Assembly: GCF_004801255.1 (NCBI RefSeq)
Contig: NZ_CP036295.1
Span: 426,001-490,000 of the forward strand
Source: Desulfovibrio desulfuricans
Lineage (GTDB): Bacteria > Desulfobacterota > Desulfovibrionia > Desulfovibrionales > Desulfovibrionaceae
Reading direction: 5' to 3'
Length of the DNA stretch: 64,000 bases
Shown here: positions 43,174 through 51,744 of the stretch, in pieces
Layout of the letters: each line of letters opens with the position of its first letter
Position numbering within the stretch: the stretch's first letter is position 1
The notes under the pieces: model-generated
What the model saw: only the letters and a program-made list of their open reading frames with translations
The model's database searches: none
What the model was told of the DNA's origin: nothing
Translations under genes and position numbers: made by a program

Positions 43174-43400
43174 GCGCCACCTCGTGGGTTGTGTGCAGCG
43201 GCCAAAGGCCGGAATCGTGCAAAATATATCGTTTCATACTGCAAAAACGACATTTTTTCGTATCAGTTTATGGCAAAAGACGCAAACCCGCCAAAACTGT
43301 TTGTGGCGGGGTGCCCCACGACGGCGAGTGCGCGAATAAATCAGCGGCATGGCTGCGCCCGTTTTTTGGGGGGCAGTATGTTGCATCTGCGCGACCGCAC

Positions 43401-43430
43401 AAAAAAAGCCGCCCAAGGGCGGCCTTTTGG
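43401..43430 (-). terminator. Intrinsic terminator of cytochrome c3 gene
   Basis: GCCGCCC (43408-43414) pairs with GGGCGGC (43417-43423) over a two-base loop plus closing pairs, and seven T bases follow on the minus strand (43401-43407). It begins 20 bases after the gene. Confidence 0.85.
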
Positions 43431-43449
43431 CATAAACTGATAAGGGGGC

Positions 43450-43836
43450 CTACGGATGGCACTTGGACTTGGCGCAGCCCGTGAGGTCCTTCTTGAGGTC
43501 GGGCTTTTCTTCCACAACCTTGGAGTGACAGCCGATGCAGTTGTTATGCTTGAGTTCTTTCTTGGTGTGCACAACATAGTACAGGCTCTTTTCGCCCTGC
43601 TTGCCGGTAAGGTCGTCGTGGCAACCCGAGCTGCCGCACTTGGCAAGGCTTTCCTTGCCGTCTACCTGGTGGTGACAGGTGACGCATTCTACCTTGGCAT
43701 GCACCGCGTGGGGAAACATAACGGTCTTTTGGGATCCCTTGAATTCCAGCGGCTTGTCGGGAGCGGCCGGGGCGGCAAAAGCAGCCATAGCCATTGCAAA
43801 CACCATGACACAGGTAAGAACCAGAATTTTTTTCAC
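43450..43836 (-). CDS. cycA: Tetraheme cytochrome c3
   Basis: Cytochrome c3 is the abundant periplasmic electron carrier of Desulfovibrio, taking electrons from hydrogenases to membrane complexes. The 128-residue precursor has a Sec signal (KKILVLTCVMVFAMAMAAFA) and heme sites CVTCH, CGSSGCH (CxxxxC-type, KCGSSGCH), CIGCH and CAKSKCH, giving the 2+2 pattern of CxxCH and CxxxxCH typical of type I c3. Axial histidines lie in FPHAVHAK. It closely resembles the D. desulfuricans protein. The start is GTG at 43836 with AAGGAGG seven bases upstream, and a near-consensus sigma-70 promoter precedes it. Confidence 0.97.
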   Translation of the reverse strand: MKKILVLTCVMVFAMAMAAFAAPAAPDKPLEFKGSQKTVMFPHAVHAKVECVTCHHQVDGKESLAKCGSSGCHDDLTGKQGEKSLYYVVHTKKELKHNNCIGCHSKVVEEKPDLKKDLTGCAKSKCHP

Positions 43837-43880
43837 GGCAGACCTCCTTGATGTGCGACAGATGAGAACAAATTAGTAGA

Positions 43881-43909
43881 ATTTTACGGCCCTCAGTGCA
43901 ACGTGTCAA
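43881..43909 (-). promoter_or_regulatory. Strong sigma-70 promoter of cytochrome c3
   Basis: On the minus strand TTGACA (43904-43909) and TAAAAT (43881-43886) are exactly 17 bases apart. The -35 is perfect and the -10 matches five of six positions. The start would be near 43874, about 38 bases before the gene. Confidence 0.85.
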
Positions 43910-43914
43910 TGACT

Positions 43915-43929
43915 ATGCCGAAATGGCAT
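43915..43929. promoter_or_regulatory. Dyad just upstream of the cytochrome c3 -35 box
   Basis: ATGCC-GAAAT-GGCAT forms a perfect 5-bp inverted repeat ending six bases beyond the -35 element. The location suits an activator contacting RNA polymerase. No known factor is recognised. Confidence 0.35.
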
Positions 43930-43934
43930 TCCAA

Positions 43935-44714
43935 CTATTTTGATAAGCTGCCGAGACTGGAGCCTTTTTTTTGAGCATACCCCCGTGGGGTCAGCATAAA
44001 CCTGCCCAGTGCGCGGCTTTGCGTATTGCCGATGATCAGTATGGAGAGCATGTCTACCTGCCCTGCGTCAAACTGGTCGAGCCGGAACACGCAGGCCTGT
44101 TCATCGGGGCGAAAGGCTTTGCGCACAAGGCCCACCGGGCAGTGCGGCGCGCGGTATTCGCGGGCTATTTGCAAAGCTTCTTCCAGATGGTGGGGACGGC
44201 CCTTGGAACGTGGATTGTAGATGGCGCAGACAAAATCGGCCTCAAGGGCCGCGTGGAGCCTGCGCACGATGGTTTCCCACGGCGTGAGCAGGTCGCTGAG
44301 GCTGATGCAGGCAAAATCGTGCATCAGCGGTGCGCCCAGCAGGGCGGCGGCAGCGCATACGGCGGGCACGCCCGGTACGACGCCAAAGGGAACCGTGTCC
44401 ACAAGGCCGCGCGCCTCGAGCACTTCAAGAGCCAGCCCGGCCAGCGCGTAGATGCCGGGGTCGCCGGAGCAGACCAGCGCCGTGGGCTGTCCTGCAAGCG
44501 CCGCGTCAACGGCGGCGGCGCAGCGTTCCTCCTCATGCCGCATGCCCGTGCTGATGCACTGCTTGCCCGCAAGCAGCTCTGGCGGCACCAGCTCCATATA
44601 CAGGCTGTACCCGGCCACGCAGGAGGCCTGCTCAAGTACCGTGCGGGCCTGGGGGGTGAGGCAGGCGGCGTCGCCAGGGCCAAGACCTACTACATGCAAA
44701 CTTGCTGGAGTCAT
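43935..44714 (-). CDS. cobJ: Precorrin-3B C17-methyltransferase
   Basis: CobJ/CbiH methylates C17 and contracts the corrin ring during cobalamin synthesis. The 259-residue protein begins LHVVGLGPGDAACLTPQA, the SAM-dependent tetrapyrrole methylase P-loop-like motif, and has ALVCSGDPGIYALAGLALEV and CAIYNPRSKGRPHHLEEALQ. It overlaps the upstream cbiG by four bases, and the pairing CbiG-CbiH is the norm in anaerobic cobalamin pathways. Confidence 0.92.
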   Translation of the reverse strand: MTPASLHVVGLGPGDAACLTPQARTVLEQASCVAGYSLYMELVPPELLAGKQCISTGMRHEEERCAAAVDAALAGQPTALVCSGDPGIYALAGLALEVLEARGLVDTVPFGVVPGVPAVCAAAALLGAPLMHDFACISLSDLLTPWETIVRRLHAALEADFVCAIYNPRSKGRPHHLEEALQIAREYRAPHCPVGLVRKAFRPDEQACVFRLDQFDAGQVDMLSILIIGNTQSRALGRFMLTPRGYAQKKGSSLGSLSK

Positions 44715-45949
44715 TTGCTTATCCTGTCGGCAAGGGCCACTGCCAGGGTCAGCTGGCCTTGCTCTATGGTTTTGGGAAGGAGCAGGCGGGCATGGCCTGC
44801 CGGAAAAATCTGGCCTGCTGCCAGCAGGGCCGCAGCCTCGCAGACGCTGAAGGGCGGTTGCCCAAAGCGTTTGCCTGCGGCGGCAGAGGGATTGGGCGTA
44901 GCGCAGCGGGCCAGCTCTGCGGCGCGGAATCCCCGCAGGGGCAAGTTCAGCGCGGCGGCCAGGTCCTGCAGGGCTGGCTCCTGCAGTTTTTCGTTGACGG
45001 TAGCCAGCGCGGCGAGGGCCAGCGGCTCCAGCCCGTGGCGCGTAAGCAGGTTGCGTACGGCATCCTGCACCAGACTTGCGGGGGCATCCTTGCGGCAGCC
45101 CAGTCCCAGCACCAGCCGGGGCACAGCTACACGCAACATTGCGGTGCGCGGCTCAAGCCGTCGCCAGTGCGCGGCCACCATGGGGCCCTCAATTTCCGGC
45201 GGTGAGCGTTGCCCGTCCGCGTCCGCATATGGCGGCAGGCGTAGCAGCCCTGGGTGATCCGGCACGGCATGGCAGGGGTCCCAGAGGTGCAGGGGCCTGC
45301 CCTCAAGCAGGGCAGCCTGAACGGCGGGCAGGCGGTCCCAGTCCACGGGCATCAGGCCCGCGTCGCGCAGCAGCAAATCCAGCGCCGGGGCGGCAGCCGC
45401 TTGCGGCCCGCGCTCTGCGCCGGTCAGGCCCTGATCGGGGCCTGAGTCGCGTTTTGGCGCACCGCTTGGCGCGCAGTCGGATGCAGTGGTGATGACGGCA
45501 GTTGCCCCAAGTACTTGGGCCACATGCCGGGCCAGCTCGTTGCCCCCGCCCCAGTGACCGGAAATCAGGCTGATGACGTGCTGCCCGGCGGGGTCAAGCA
45601 CCAGTACCGGGGCATCAGTGCTTTTGTGGGCGAGCAGCGGCGCCAGGGCCCGCACGGCAATGCCCGTAGCGCCGATAAAGGCATGGGCGGCAAAGCGGGT
45701 ATAGGTTTGCCCCACCAGCAGGCCGATTTTTTCAAAGGGGTGCGCGTCTGCCGGGCAAAAACGCGCTGGGGCAAACAGCTCAACCGTGCTCAGGGCGACA
45801 GGCCCGTTTCGGCCTGCGGGGGGCCGAGCCGCCCCGGGCAGGGCCCACGGGTCGGCGCAGAGGCCTGCGGTCAGGCGGTGCGCCAGGGGCAGCGCAGACT
45901 GGCTGAGCGCATAGCAGGCAAGCGCGGGGGTGCGGTGATGGCTGTGCAC
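44711..45949 (-). CDS. cbiG: Cobalt-precorrin-5A hydrolase CbiG
   Basis: CbiG opens the lactone of cobalt-precorrin-5A and removes acetaldehyde. The 412-residue frame from GTG 45949 (GGAGG five bases upstream) has KIGLLVGQTYTRFAAHAFIG, VLVLDPAGQHVISLISGHWG (conserved SLLSGH-like motif) and the C-terminal CbiG domain LVLGLGCRKDAPASLVQDA. A longer ATG start at 46054 lacks a ribosome site. Its stop overlaps cobJ. Confidence 0.9.
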   Translation of the reverse strand: MHSHHRTPALACYALSQSALPLAHRLTAGLCADPWALPGAARPPAGRNGPVALSTVELFAPARFCPADAHPFEKIGLLVGQTYTRFAAHAFIGATGIAVRALAPLLAHKSTDAPVLVLDPAGQHVISLISGHWGGGNELARHVAQVLGATAVITTASDCAPSGAPKRDSGPDQGLTGAERGPQAAAAPALDLLLRDAGLMPVDWDRLPAVQAALLEGRPLHLWDPCHAVPDHPGLLRLPPYADADGQRSPPEIEGPMVAAHWRRLEPRTAMLRVAVPRLVLGLGCRKDAPASLVQDAVRNLLTRHGLEPLALAALATVNEKLQEPALQDLAAALNLPLRGFRAAELARCATPNPSAAAGKRFGQPPFSVCEAAALLAAGQIFPAGHARLLLPKTIEQGQLTLAVALADRISK

Positions 45950-46063
45950 GGTGCCTCCGGCGGCATGCGGCTGCAGGGGCATGGCGGGGTGTACCTGCGC
46001 GTGCCCAGCAGGCCGACAGCCAGCCACGGAAATTACGGCAAAAATAGGGAGCAAGTACCTGAC

Positions 46064-46106
46064 GCCCGCCAGAAGGGGCCTGAACGGCAGACCCCTTCTG
46101 GCGGGC
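46064..46106. terminator. 15-bp perfect hairpin between hemL and cbiG
   Basis: GCCCGCCAGAAGGGG (46064-46078) pairs exactly with CCCCTTCTGGCGGGC (46092-46106), with a 13-base loop. It follows the hemL stop by five bases. There is no T-run, so it may be a 3' stabiliser or processing structure, or an atypical terminator. Confidence 0.55.
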
Positions 46107-46111
46107 AGGGA

Positions 46112-47383
46112 TTAAAAGTTTACCTTGCGGGCGGCGTCCAGAGCCTTGCCGAAGTCGTCCTCGGTATGGACAAAGGAGACCATGCCGGTTTCGTAGCCGG
46201 ACGGGGCAAGATAGATGCCCTGATTGCGCATCTGCTTGTAAAAAGTGGTGAAGATATTCTGGTCGCACAGCTTGGCGCTGGCGAAGTCGGTCACTTCCTG
46301 CTCGCTGAAATAGGGGCAGAACATGGAAGCGATGGTGGGCATCTGAATGGGTACGCCCTTGGCTGCCAGAATGTCGCGCAGCGCCATGGCAAAGGCGTGG
46401 GTGCGCTTTTCAAGCGCGGCGTAGTCGGCTTTTTTGAGATAGCTCAGTGTGGCGATGCCTGCGGCCATGGCCAGGGGGTTGCCCGAAAGCGTACCCGCCT
46501 GGTACACGCCGCCCCTGGGAGCAATCATTTCCATGAACTTGCGCTTGCCGCCAAAGGCCCCAACAGGCAGACCGCCGCCGATGATCTTGCCAAAGGTTGT
46601 GAGGTCGGGGTCGATGCCAAAGCGGGCCTGCGCGCCGCCAAAGGCCGCGCGAAAGCCGGTGATGACCTCGTCAAAAATGAGCAGGCTGCCGTACTGGCTG
46701 GTAACGGCGCGCAGACCTTCGAGAAAACCGGGCTTGGGCAGCACCAGCCCCATGTTGGCGGCGATGGGCTCCACAATGATGGCGGCAATGCTCGCGCCGT
46801 GCTGCTCAAAGATGGCCTTGACCGCATCCAGGTCGTTGTAGGGCGCAAGCAGGGTGTCGGCCACCACGGCAGCGGGAACGCCGGGCGTGCCGGGGATGGA
46901 AAACGTGGCAAGGCCGGAACCGGCGGCGGCAAGGAAGGGGTCGGCGTGGCCGTGGTAGCAGCCCACAAACTTGAGCACCTTGTCCCTGCCGGTGGCGGCG
47001 CGGGCCAGCCTCAGGGCGCTCATGGTGGCCTCTGTGCCGGAGTTGACCATGCGCACCATTTCAAGGCTCGGCATGGCGGCGACCACTTCTTCCGCCAGGG
47101 TCACCTCTGCGGGGCAGGGTGCGCCGTAGCTTGTGCCGCGCGCCGCAGCCTCGCACACGGCCTTTGTCACCGAAGGTTCGTCGTGCCCCAGAATCATGGG
47201 GCCCCAGGAGAGTACAAAGTCGACATACTCGCGACCGTCCACATCGGTGATCCGGCAGCCGTGGCCTTCGGCGATGAACAGGGGCTGGCTGTCCACATTG
47301 TGGCAGGCGCGTACGGGGCTGTTGACGCCGCCGGGAATAACGGCGCAGGCTTTTTCAAAAAGCTGCCGAGAGATGGTGTCCAT
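46112..47383 (-). CDS. hemL: Glutamate-1-semialdehyde 2,1-aminomutase
   Basis: HemL makes 5-aminolevulinate, the precursor of all tetrapyrroles. The 423-residue protein starts [20 protein letters not shown] and has [20 protein letters not shown] and the PLP lysine region [20 protein letters not shown] near residue 265, where K binds the cofactor. AGGAG lies seven bases before ATG 47383. It follows the ahb gene by 13 bases and precedes cbiG and cobJ. Confidence 0.95.
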   Translation of the reverse strand: MDTISRQLFEKACAVIPGGVNSPVRACHNVDSQPLFIAEGHGCRITDVDGREYVDFVLSWGPMILGHDEPSVTKAVCEAAARGTSYGAPCPAEVTLAEEVVAAMPSLEMVRMVNSGTEATMSALRLARAATGRDKVLKFVGCYHGHADPFLAAAGSGLATFSIPGTPGVPAAVVADTLLAPYNDLDAVKAIFEQHGASIAAIIVEPIAANMGLVLPKPGFLEGLRAVTSQYGSLLIFDEVITGFRAAFGGAQARFGIDPDLTTFGKIIGGGLPVGAFGGKRKFMEMIAPRGGVYQAGTLSGNPLAMAAGIATLSYLKKADYAALEKRTHAFAMALRDILAAKGVPIQMPTIASMFCPYFSEQEVTDFASAKLCDQNIFTTFYKQMRNQGIYLAPSGYETGMVSFVHTEDDFGKALDAARKVNF

Positions 47384-47396
47384 CAAAGGCTCCTTA

Positions 47397-47876
47397 TCAG
47401 GCAAAATAGGTCATGGAAATTTTTTTCAGTTCCTTGAGACTGCGCAAAACGGCGTGCTCGCGCAGGGGGGTGTCGCGTTTGAGGTCTTCCACCACGCCCA
47501 GACATTCGGCCTCGCTACGCCCATGGATCATGGTGTAGAGTTCGTAAGGCCAGTCGGGCGCGGAGCTTGGACGGTAGTAGACGTGCGAGATATGGTCGTG
47601 GCGCGAGGCCTCTGCGCCGCACAGCTCAACCAGATCGGCGTGGACTTTCCAGGCGACCATGGCGTTGTGGGTCCAGCCGGTTTTCTGGTGTTTTATGCTG
47701 GCGCCAAAGCGGCGGATGGCCCCCGACTCCTTGAGCGAGCAGAGCAGCTCAAGCACCTGGGCTTCGGTCATGCCCGCCTTTTGGGCGATATCGGCGTAAG
47801 GGGTAAGCGAATCGGGCAGGTTGTCCTGCACGATGCGCAGCACAGCCTGTTCTGCTGGGGTAAACTGACGGCTCAT
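47397..47876 (-). CDS. Siroheme decarboxylase subunit (AhbA/AhbB family)
   Basis: Ahb proteins convert siroheme to didecarboxysiroheme in the alternative heme route used by sulfate reducers. The 159-residue protein resembles Lrp/AsnC regulators: an N-terminal helix-turn-helix-like region ([20 protein letters not shown]) and a RAM-like domain ([18 protein letters not shown] and [20 protein letters not shown]), and ends [14 protein letters not shown] as many Ahb subunits do. I cannot tell AhbA from AhbB. Proximity to hemL supports a heme role over a transcription factor role. Confidence 0.82.
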   Translation of the reverse strand: MSRQFTPAEQAVLRIVQDNLPDSLTPYADIAQKAGMTEAQVLELLCSLKESGAIRRFGASIKHQKTGWTHNAMVAWKVHADLVELCGAEASRHDHISHVYYRPSSAPDWPYELYTMIHGRSEAECLGVVEDLKRDTPLREHAVLRSLKELKKISMTYFA

Positions 47877-47941
47877 GGGGTCTCCGGTAATGCGGGCTGA
47901 AACGCCGCGCGGCTGCGGAAGGCAGGGCGCTGCCGCAAGCG

Positions 47942-47974
47942 CGGCCCCTGGGCCGGGGTTCGAGCCAGGGGCCG
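47942..47974. repeat. 10-bp hairpin between ahb and the unknown gene
   Basis: CGGCCCCTGG (47942-47951) pairs with CCAGGGGCCG (47965-47974) over a 13-base loop. It lies downstream of the 47997-48551 gene and upstream of ahb. Neither strand shows a proper T-run. Confidence 0.5.
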
Positions 47975-47996
47975 TTTCAGCAAAAGCGGATTGCGT

Positions 47997-48551
47997 CTAG
48001 CGCGAAAAAGACCGCTCAAACAGGTTTTGTATGGCTATGCGGCCGTTGTCTTCAAGAAAACGGGTGCCGGTTGCGGCAAAATGCGGGTGCGTAATGAGGG
48101 GCTCGTCTGTCTGGGTCCAGTTGGCCTTGTCCCAGAAAAACCAGGCATTCTTGGGCTGGTCAAACACGAGCAGTGGCTTGTTGCAGATTTTGGCAAATTC
48201 CGCACCCCAGCCGGTGCCGCCTTTAACTGTGCCATCGGGCTGCACCGCGCCGATAACGATGATCTGCTCGCCGCTGCTGACCTGCCAGCAGATGGACTGC
48301 AGCACCTTGCGGAAAAGGGGCGCGCGCGTGTACTCGCGGCTCATGAGCCGCGACACGTAGGTCAGGCTTACGTCCTTGAGGGCCAGTTCTTCAGAAGTGA
48401 GCACCCGCACACCGCGCGTGCGTTCGATCTGGTGTCCTTCAAAGCTGTAGTTTACTTCTTCCAGACCCCAGCTCTCGGCCAAAGCGCCAAAGAACTGTTC
48501 TGTTCCTGCGGCGCCGCCGCTGTAAAGCACACACTGGTTGGGGGTAAGCAT
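47997..48551 (-). CDS. Unknown protein with SLOG/Rossmann-like features
   Basis: The 184-residue protein begins MLTPNQCVLYSGGAAGTEQF, in which SGGAxGTE resembles the phosphate-binding first loop of SLOG or LOG-type Rossmann folds. A central SSGEQIIVIGAVQPDGTVKG and GWGAEFAKICNKPLLVFDQP supply a second strand-loop-helix. It contains no membrane helix or signal. GAGG precedes the ATG. I do not recognise a named family; nucleotide binding is inference from the glycine-rich loops. Confidence 0.7.
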   Translation of the reverse strand: MLTPNQCVLYSGGAAGTEQFFGALAESWGLEEVNYSFEGHQIERTRGVRVLTSEELALKDVSLTYVSRLMSREYTRAPLFRKVLQSICWQVSSGEQIIVIGAVQPDGTVKGGTGWGAEFAKICNKPLLVFDQPKNAWFFWDKANWTQTDEPLITHPHFAATGTRFLEDNGRIAIQNLFERSFSR

Positions 48552-48908
48552 GCTGCCCTCCTCAAAGGATTGTTGCGCCGGACAAGGATATTCGGAGCGA
48601 AAAAACCGGCAGAAGCGTCATGACTTCATCATGGCAAAATTTGCAGCAGTCGGCAAGGCGGACCCGTCAATAAAAACTGTGAAAATTCGTTGCCGTTGCG
48701 CGCTGTTGCACCGGAGCGCAGCCCGGCAAGCGACTTGCGCGGCAGAGCGACGCCCCTTGCCCGGTTTGCAGAATGCGGCGGCCTGAAGAGGCGGATCAGA
48801 TGTGGAATGGGAGTGCGCCAGATTGAAGGCCTCCGGCAGGCAGAAAGGGGGGGGCAGGGCAATGCGCGGATTGACCCCGTCGCATTGCCCTTTTGCTCAT
48901 GAAAAGTC

Positions 48909-48930
48909 AGGGACACCATACGGTGTCCCT
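48909..48930. repeat. 9-bp perfect hairpin downstream of RRM gene
   Basis: AGGGACACC (48909-48917) and GGTGTCCCT (48922-48930) with a four-base ATAC loop form a compact hairpin just beyond the RRM gene terminator. No T-run follows on either strand. Confidence 0.5.
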
Positions 48931-48948
48931 GCAAGATGTGCGCGCAAC

Positions 48949-48972
48949 AAAAAACGCCCCGGTCACGGGGAG
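48949..48972 (-). terminator. Intrinsic terminator of RRM gene
   Basis: On the minus strand CCCCG-TGAC-CGGGG (48957-48970) is followed by C-G and then six T bases (48949-48954). It begins about 24 bases after the stop. Confidence 0.75.
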
Positions 48973-48994
48973 TGTCTTTGTCCGTTACAGCTCC

Positions 48995-49261
48995 CTAGTA
49001 GCGGGGCTGGCGCGGGGCTCTGGGTTTGGCTTCGTTCACGCGCAGCGTGCGACCGCCAAAGCTGAAGTTATCCAGGGCTTCAATGGCGGAATCGGCATCG
49101 CCGTCTTCCATTTCCACAAAGCCGAAGCCGCGGGCACGGCCGGTATCCCTGTCGCTGACGAGTTTTACAGACAGAACGCTACCGTACTCGGCAAAAAGGT
49201 CCTGAACCTGTTCTTCATTGGCAGACCAGGGAAGGTTCCCGACATAGATGGACTTAGACAT
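48995..49261 (-). CDS. RRM-type RNA-binding protein
   Basis: The 88-residue protein is a single RNA recognition motif: RNP2 is SIYVGNLPWSANEE at the start and RNP1 is RARGFGFVEMEDGD, near residue 42, with the aromatic residues that stack on RNA. A short basic tail (NEAKPRAPRQPRY) follows. Similar small RRM proteins in bacteria are often cold-induced. ATG 49261 begins with the family consensus; the start at 49285 would add eight hydrophobic residues. A very long AT-rich upstream region precedes the gene. Confidence 0.92.
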   Translation of the reverse strand: MSKSIYVGNLPWSANEEQVQDLFAEYGSVLSVKLVSDRDTGRARGFGFVEMEDGDADSAIEALDNFSFGGRTLRVNEAKPRAPRQPRY

Positions 49262-49719
49262 GAAACACCCTCTCAAAAAAAACAATCTTCCCGCGCTTAC
49301 GCCCAGTAAAACGTATTACCGGTACGCGGCCCATGAAAATTATGGAAACACGCTTTGAAGGGCTTGTCAACGAATCGCCAAAAAAAAGTTAGTATTGCGT
49401 ATTTTTTTTGAGGCTGACGGCGAGAACCCTGCAGTCTTATTAGCATAACCGGCAAAATGATTGAATTTTTTTGAGTTGTTGTGCAAATTTTCTCAAAACT
49501 TGGTGTTGAGAAAATACGCATGCACGCATGGAACACTGCTGGCATACAATAGGTGCTGCGGCAGGACTTGCAGTATTGCCGTTTGGGTTGTTTGATCAAC
49601 CAACATTCAAATGGACAGTTATTGCGTAGGAATTTCGTGCAGAGGATGAACTCTGCCATGGGCATGATGCGCATGAGCCGCGCAAAACCGCTGTTGCGGC
49701 ATTGCACGGCTCGGCAAAT
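49262..49719. other. Long AT-rich intergenic region upstream of RRM gene
   Basis: No convincing gene lies in these 458 bases. The region is much more AT-rich than its surroundings and holds several T-runs. A TTGACA (49365-49370, minus strand) is a possible -35 for the RRM gene, but no -10 stands at good spacing. A perfect 10-bp inverted repeat is at 49486-49514 and TTGATCAA-centred dyad symmetry lies near 49587-49602. A leader or small RNA is possible. Confidence 0.5.
49486..49514. repeat. 10-bp perfect AT-rich inverted repeat
   Basis: ATTTTCTCAA (49486-49495) and TTGAGAAAAT (49505-49514) enclose a 9-base loop. It lies between dnaB and the RRM gene. Operator or terminator roles are both possible. 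Confidence 0.6.
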
Positions 49720-51216
49720 CTAGACTCCGCCTTCGGAGGGCGGGGGCATCCAGTCGGGGGCGATGTCTTCAAACGAGGTGTAGGGCGACATGTACATAAG
49801 TTCGGCAACGCCAACAGGCCCGTTGCGCTGCTTGCCGATGATGATTTCGGCAACGCCCTGCGGCGGGCGGTCGGCGGGTTTTTGAAACTTGTACACGTCG
49901 TCGCGGTAAACAAACATGATGAGGTCGGCGTCCTGCTCGATGGCGCCCGACTCTCGCAGGTCAGAGAGCATGGGGCGCTTGTCGCTGCGTTCTTCGACCT
50001 TGCGGTTGAGCTGCGACAGCGCCACTACCGGCACGTTCATTTCTTTGGCAAGGCCCTTGAGCGAACGCGATATGTCCGAAATTTCCAGTTCGCGCGAGTC
50101 GGTGCGGCGGCTGGTGCGCATGAGCTGCAGGTAGTCCACAACCACCAGGCCAAGGCCTTTGTCGGCCTTGAGGCGACGGGTGCGGGCGCGCAGCTCGAGC
50201 GTGGTGAGGGCTGGGGTGTCGTCAATAAATATGGGCGCGCGGGCCACCACATCGGCGGCGTCGTAAAGCCGCTGCCAGTCTTCGTCGGTCAAAAGCGACG
50301 GACGGCGCAGCTTTGAAAGATCAACCTTGCCCCACACGGCAAGCATGCGCTGCATGAGCTGTTCCTTGCTCATTTCGAGCGAAAAAACGGCCACGGGCAC
50401 GTTTTGGCGCACGGCCGCGTTGAGCGCCATGCACATGGAAAAGGCCGTTTTGCCCATACTGGGGCGGGCCGCCACAATGATGAGGTCAGAGGGCTGCAGG
50501 CCCGCGGTCAGCTTGTCCAGGCGGGTATAGCCGGTGGTGACGCCGGTGATGACGTCCTTGGAGTCGGCCAGCTTGGAGAGTTTGTCAAAGACTCTCTCCA
50601 GCAGTTCGCGTGTGGGGGTAAAGTCCTTGCCCGACGTGCGCTGCGAAATGGAAAAAACCGCCTGTTCCGACTCGTCCAGCAGTTCGCCAACCTCGCGCGA
50701 AGCGTCGTAGCAGTTGACGATAATGCCGGAGCACGCGTTGATCAGGCTGCGCTGCAGGGATTTGTCGCGGACAATGGTGGCGTAGTATTCCGCATTGGCG
50801 CCGGATACGACCGCCTGGGCCAGTTCGCCCAGATAGACCGCGCCGCCTGCTTCTTCAAGGGCGTTTTGGCTTTTGAGCTGCTCGGCGGTGGAAATGAGGT
50901 CCAGCGGGGCGGATTTGCGGTAAAGCTCGAGAAAGGCCTTGTAGATGGTGGCGTGCGCGGGCAGATAAAAATCTTCGTCCGTGAGCTGGTCCACAATGGA
51001 GTGCATGAGCTGGGGGCGCATAAATACGCCGCCAAGCACGGCCTGTTCCGCTTCTACACTATGGGGGGGCACGCGCCGCAGGATGTCGGCTTCGGTTTTT
51101 TCGGCGCTATGGGCGTGCGCAGAGCGGGGTTGGCCGTCTTTGTTGCGGCCCTGCCCAAAAGGCGCGCCCCCGGCCGCGTGGCCGGGGGCGGAATTGCTGT
51201 CGTTGCGGGAAGCCAC
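49720..51216 (-). CDS. dnaB: Replicative DNA helicase
   Basis: DnaB unwinds the fork at replication. The 498-residue protein has an N-terminal primase-interaction domain (VPPHSVEAEQAVLGGVFMRP), Walker A ARPSMGKTAFSMCMALNAA, Walker B-like GLVVVDYLQLM, and the late motif SLKGLAKEMNVPVVALSQLN. The first 40 residues are unstructured. The start is GTG 51216. It is the last gene of the rpsF-rpsR-rplI-dnaB run, a common grouping. Confidence 0.96.
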   Translation of the reverse strand: MASRNDSNSAPGHAAGGAPFGQGRNKDGQPRSAHAHSAEKTEADILRRVPPHSVEAEQAVLGGVFMRPQLMHSIVDQLTDEDFYLPAHATIYKAFLELYRKSAPLDLISTAEQLKSQNALEEAGGAVYLGELAQAVVSGANAEYYATIVRDKSLQRSLINACSGIIVNCYDASREVGELLDESEQAVFSISQRTSGKDFTPTRELLERVFDKLSKLADSKDVITGVTTGYTRLDKLTAGLQPSDLIIVAARPSMGKTAFSMCMALNAAVRQNVPVAVFSLEMSKEQLMQRMLAVWGKVDLSKLRRPSLLTDEDWQRLYDAADVVARAPIFIDDTPALTTLELRARTRRLKADKGLGLVVVDYLQLMRTSRRTDSRELEISDISRSLKGLAKEMNVPVVALSQLNRKVEERSDKRPMLSDLRESGAIEQDADLIMFVYRDDVYKFQKPADRPPQGVAEIIIGKQRNGPVGVAELMYMSPYTSFEDIAPDWMPPPSEGGV

Positions 51217-51224
51217 GTGGACCC

Positions 51225-51734
51225 CTACTGGGCGGCCTCGGCTTCTTCAGCGGGAGCCGCAGAAGCGGGCTCTTCTTCAACGGTGGCCTGATGGTCGGAG
51301 ACCACCTTCACCGGCACAATGGCGATCACGCTGGCGTGCAGACGCACGCGGACGGGGTGTTCGCCAAGGGTACGGATGGGGGCGTCCATAAGAATGCGGC
51401 GGCGGTCAACTTCCACGCCAAGGGCGGACAGGGCGTCGCCGATGATGGAGGTCGTGACGGAGCCGTAAAGCTTGTCGTTGTCGCCCACGTGCATGGGAAT
51501 GACGACATTCAGGGCTTCCAGGCGAGCCTGCATGCCCTGGGCTTCAGAGCGCAGGGCGTCCATGCGGGCCTGAAGCTTTTTGCGTTCCTGTTCAAAGGCT
51601 TTGAGGTTGGCAGGCGAAGCCACCATGGCCAGACCCTGCGGAAGCAGGAAATTGCGGCCATAACCGGGCTTCACTTCAACCACATCGCCAAGGATGCCGA
51701 GATTTTCAACGTCGGCGCGAAGTATCAGTTTCAT
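51225..51734 (-). CDS. rplI: 50S ribosomal protein L9
   Basis: The 169-residue protein starts MKLILRADVENLGILGDVVE and has the conserved VKPGYGRNFLLPQGLAMVAS, a central helix (FEQERKKLQARMDALRSEAQ), and the C-terminal RNA-binding domain. A glutamate/alanine tail (EEPASAAPAEEAEAA) extends the usual 150 residues. AAGGAGG precedes the ATG. Confidence 0.97.
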   Translation of the reverse strand: MKLILRADVENLGILGDVVEVKPGYGRNFLLPQGLAMVASPANLKAFEQERKKLQARMDALRSEAQGMQARLEALNVVIPMHVGDNDKLYGSVTTSIIGDALSALGVEVDRRRILMDAPIRTLGEHPVRVRLHASVIAIVPVKVVSDHQATVEEEPASAAPAEEAEAAQ

Positions 51735-51744
51735 GTGCGCCTCC

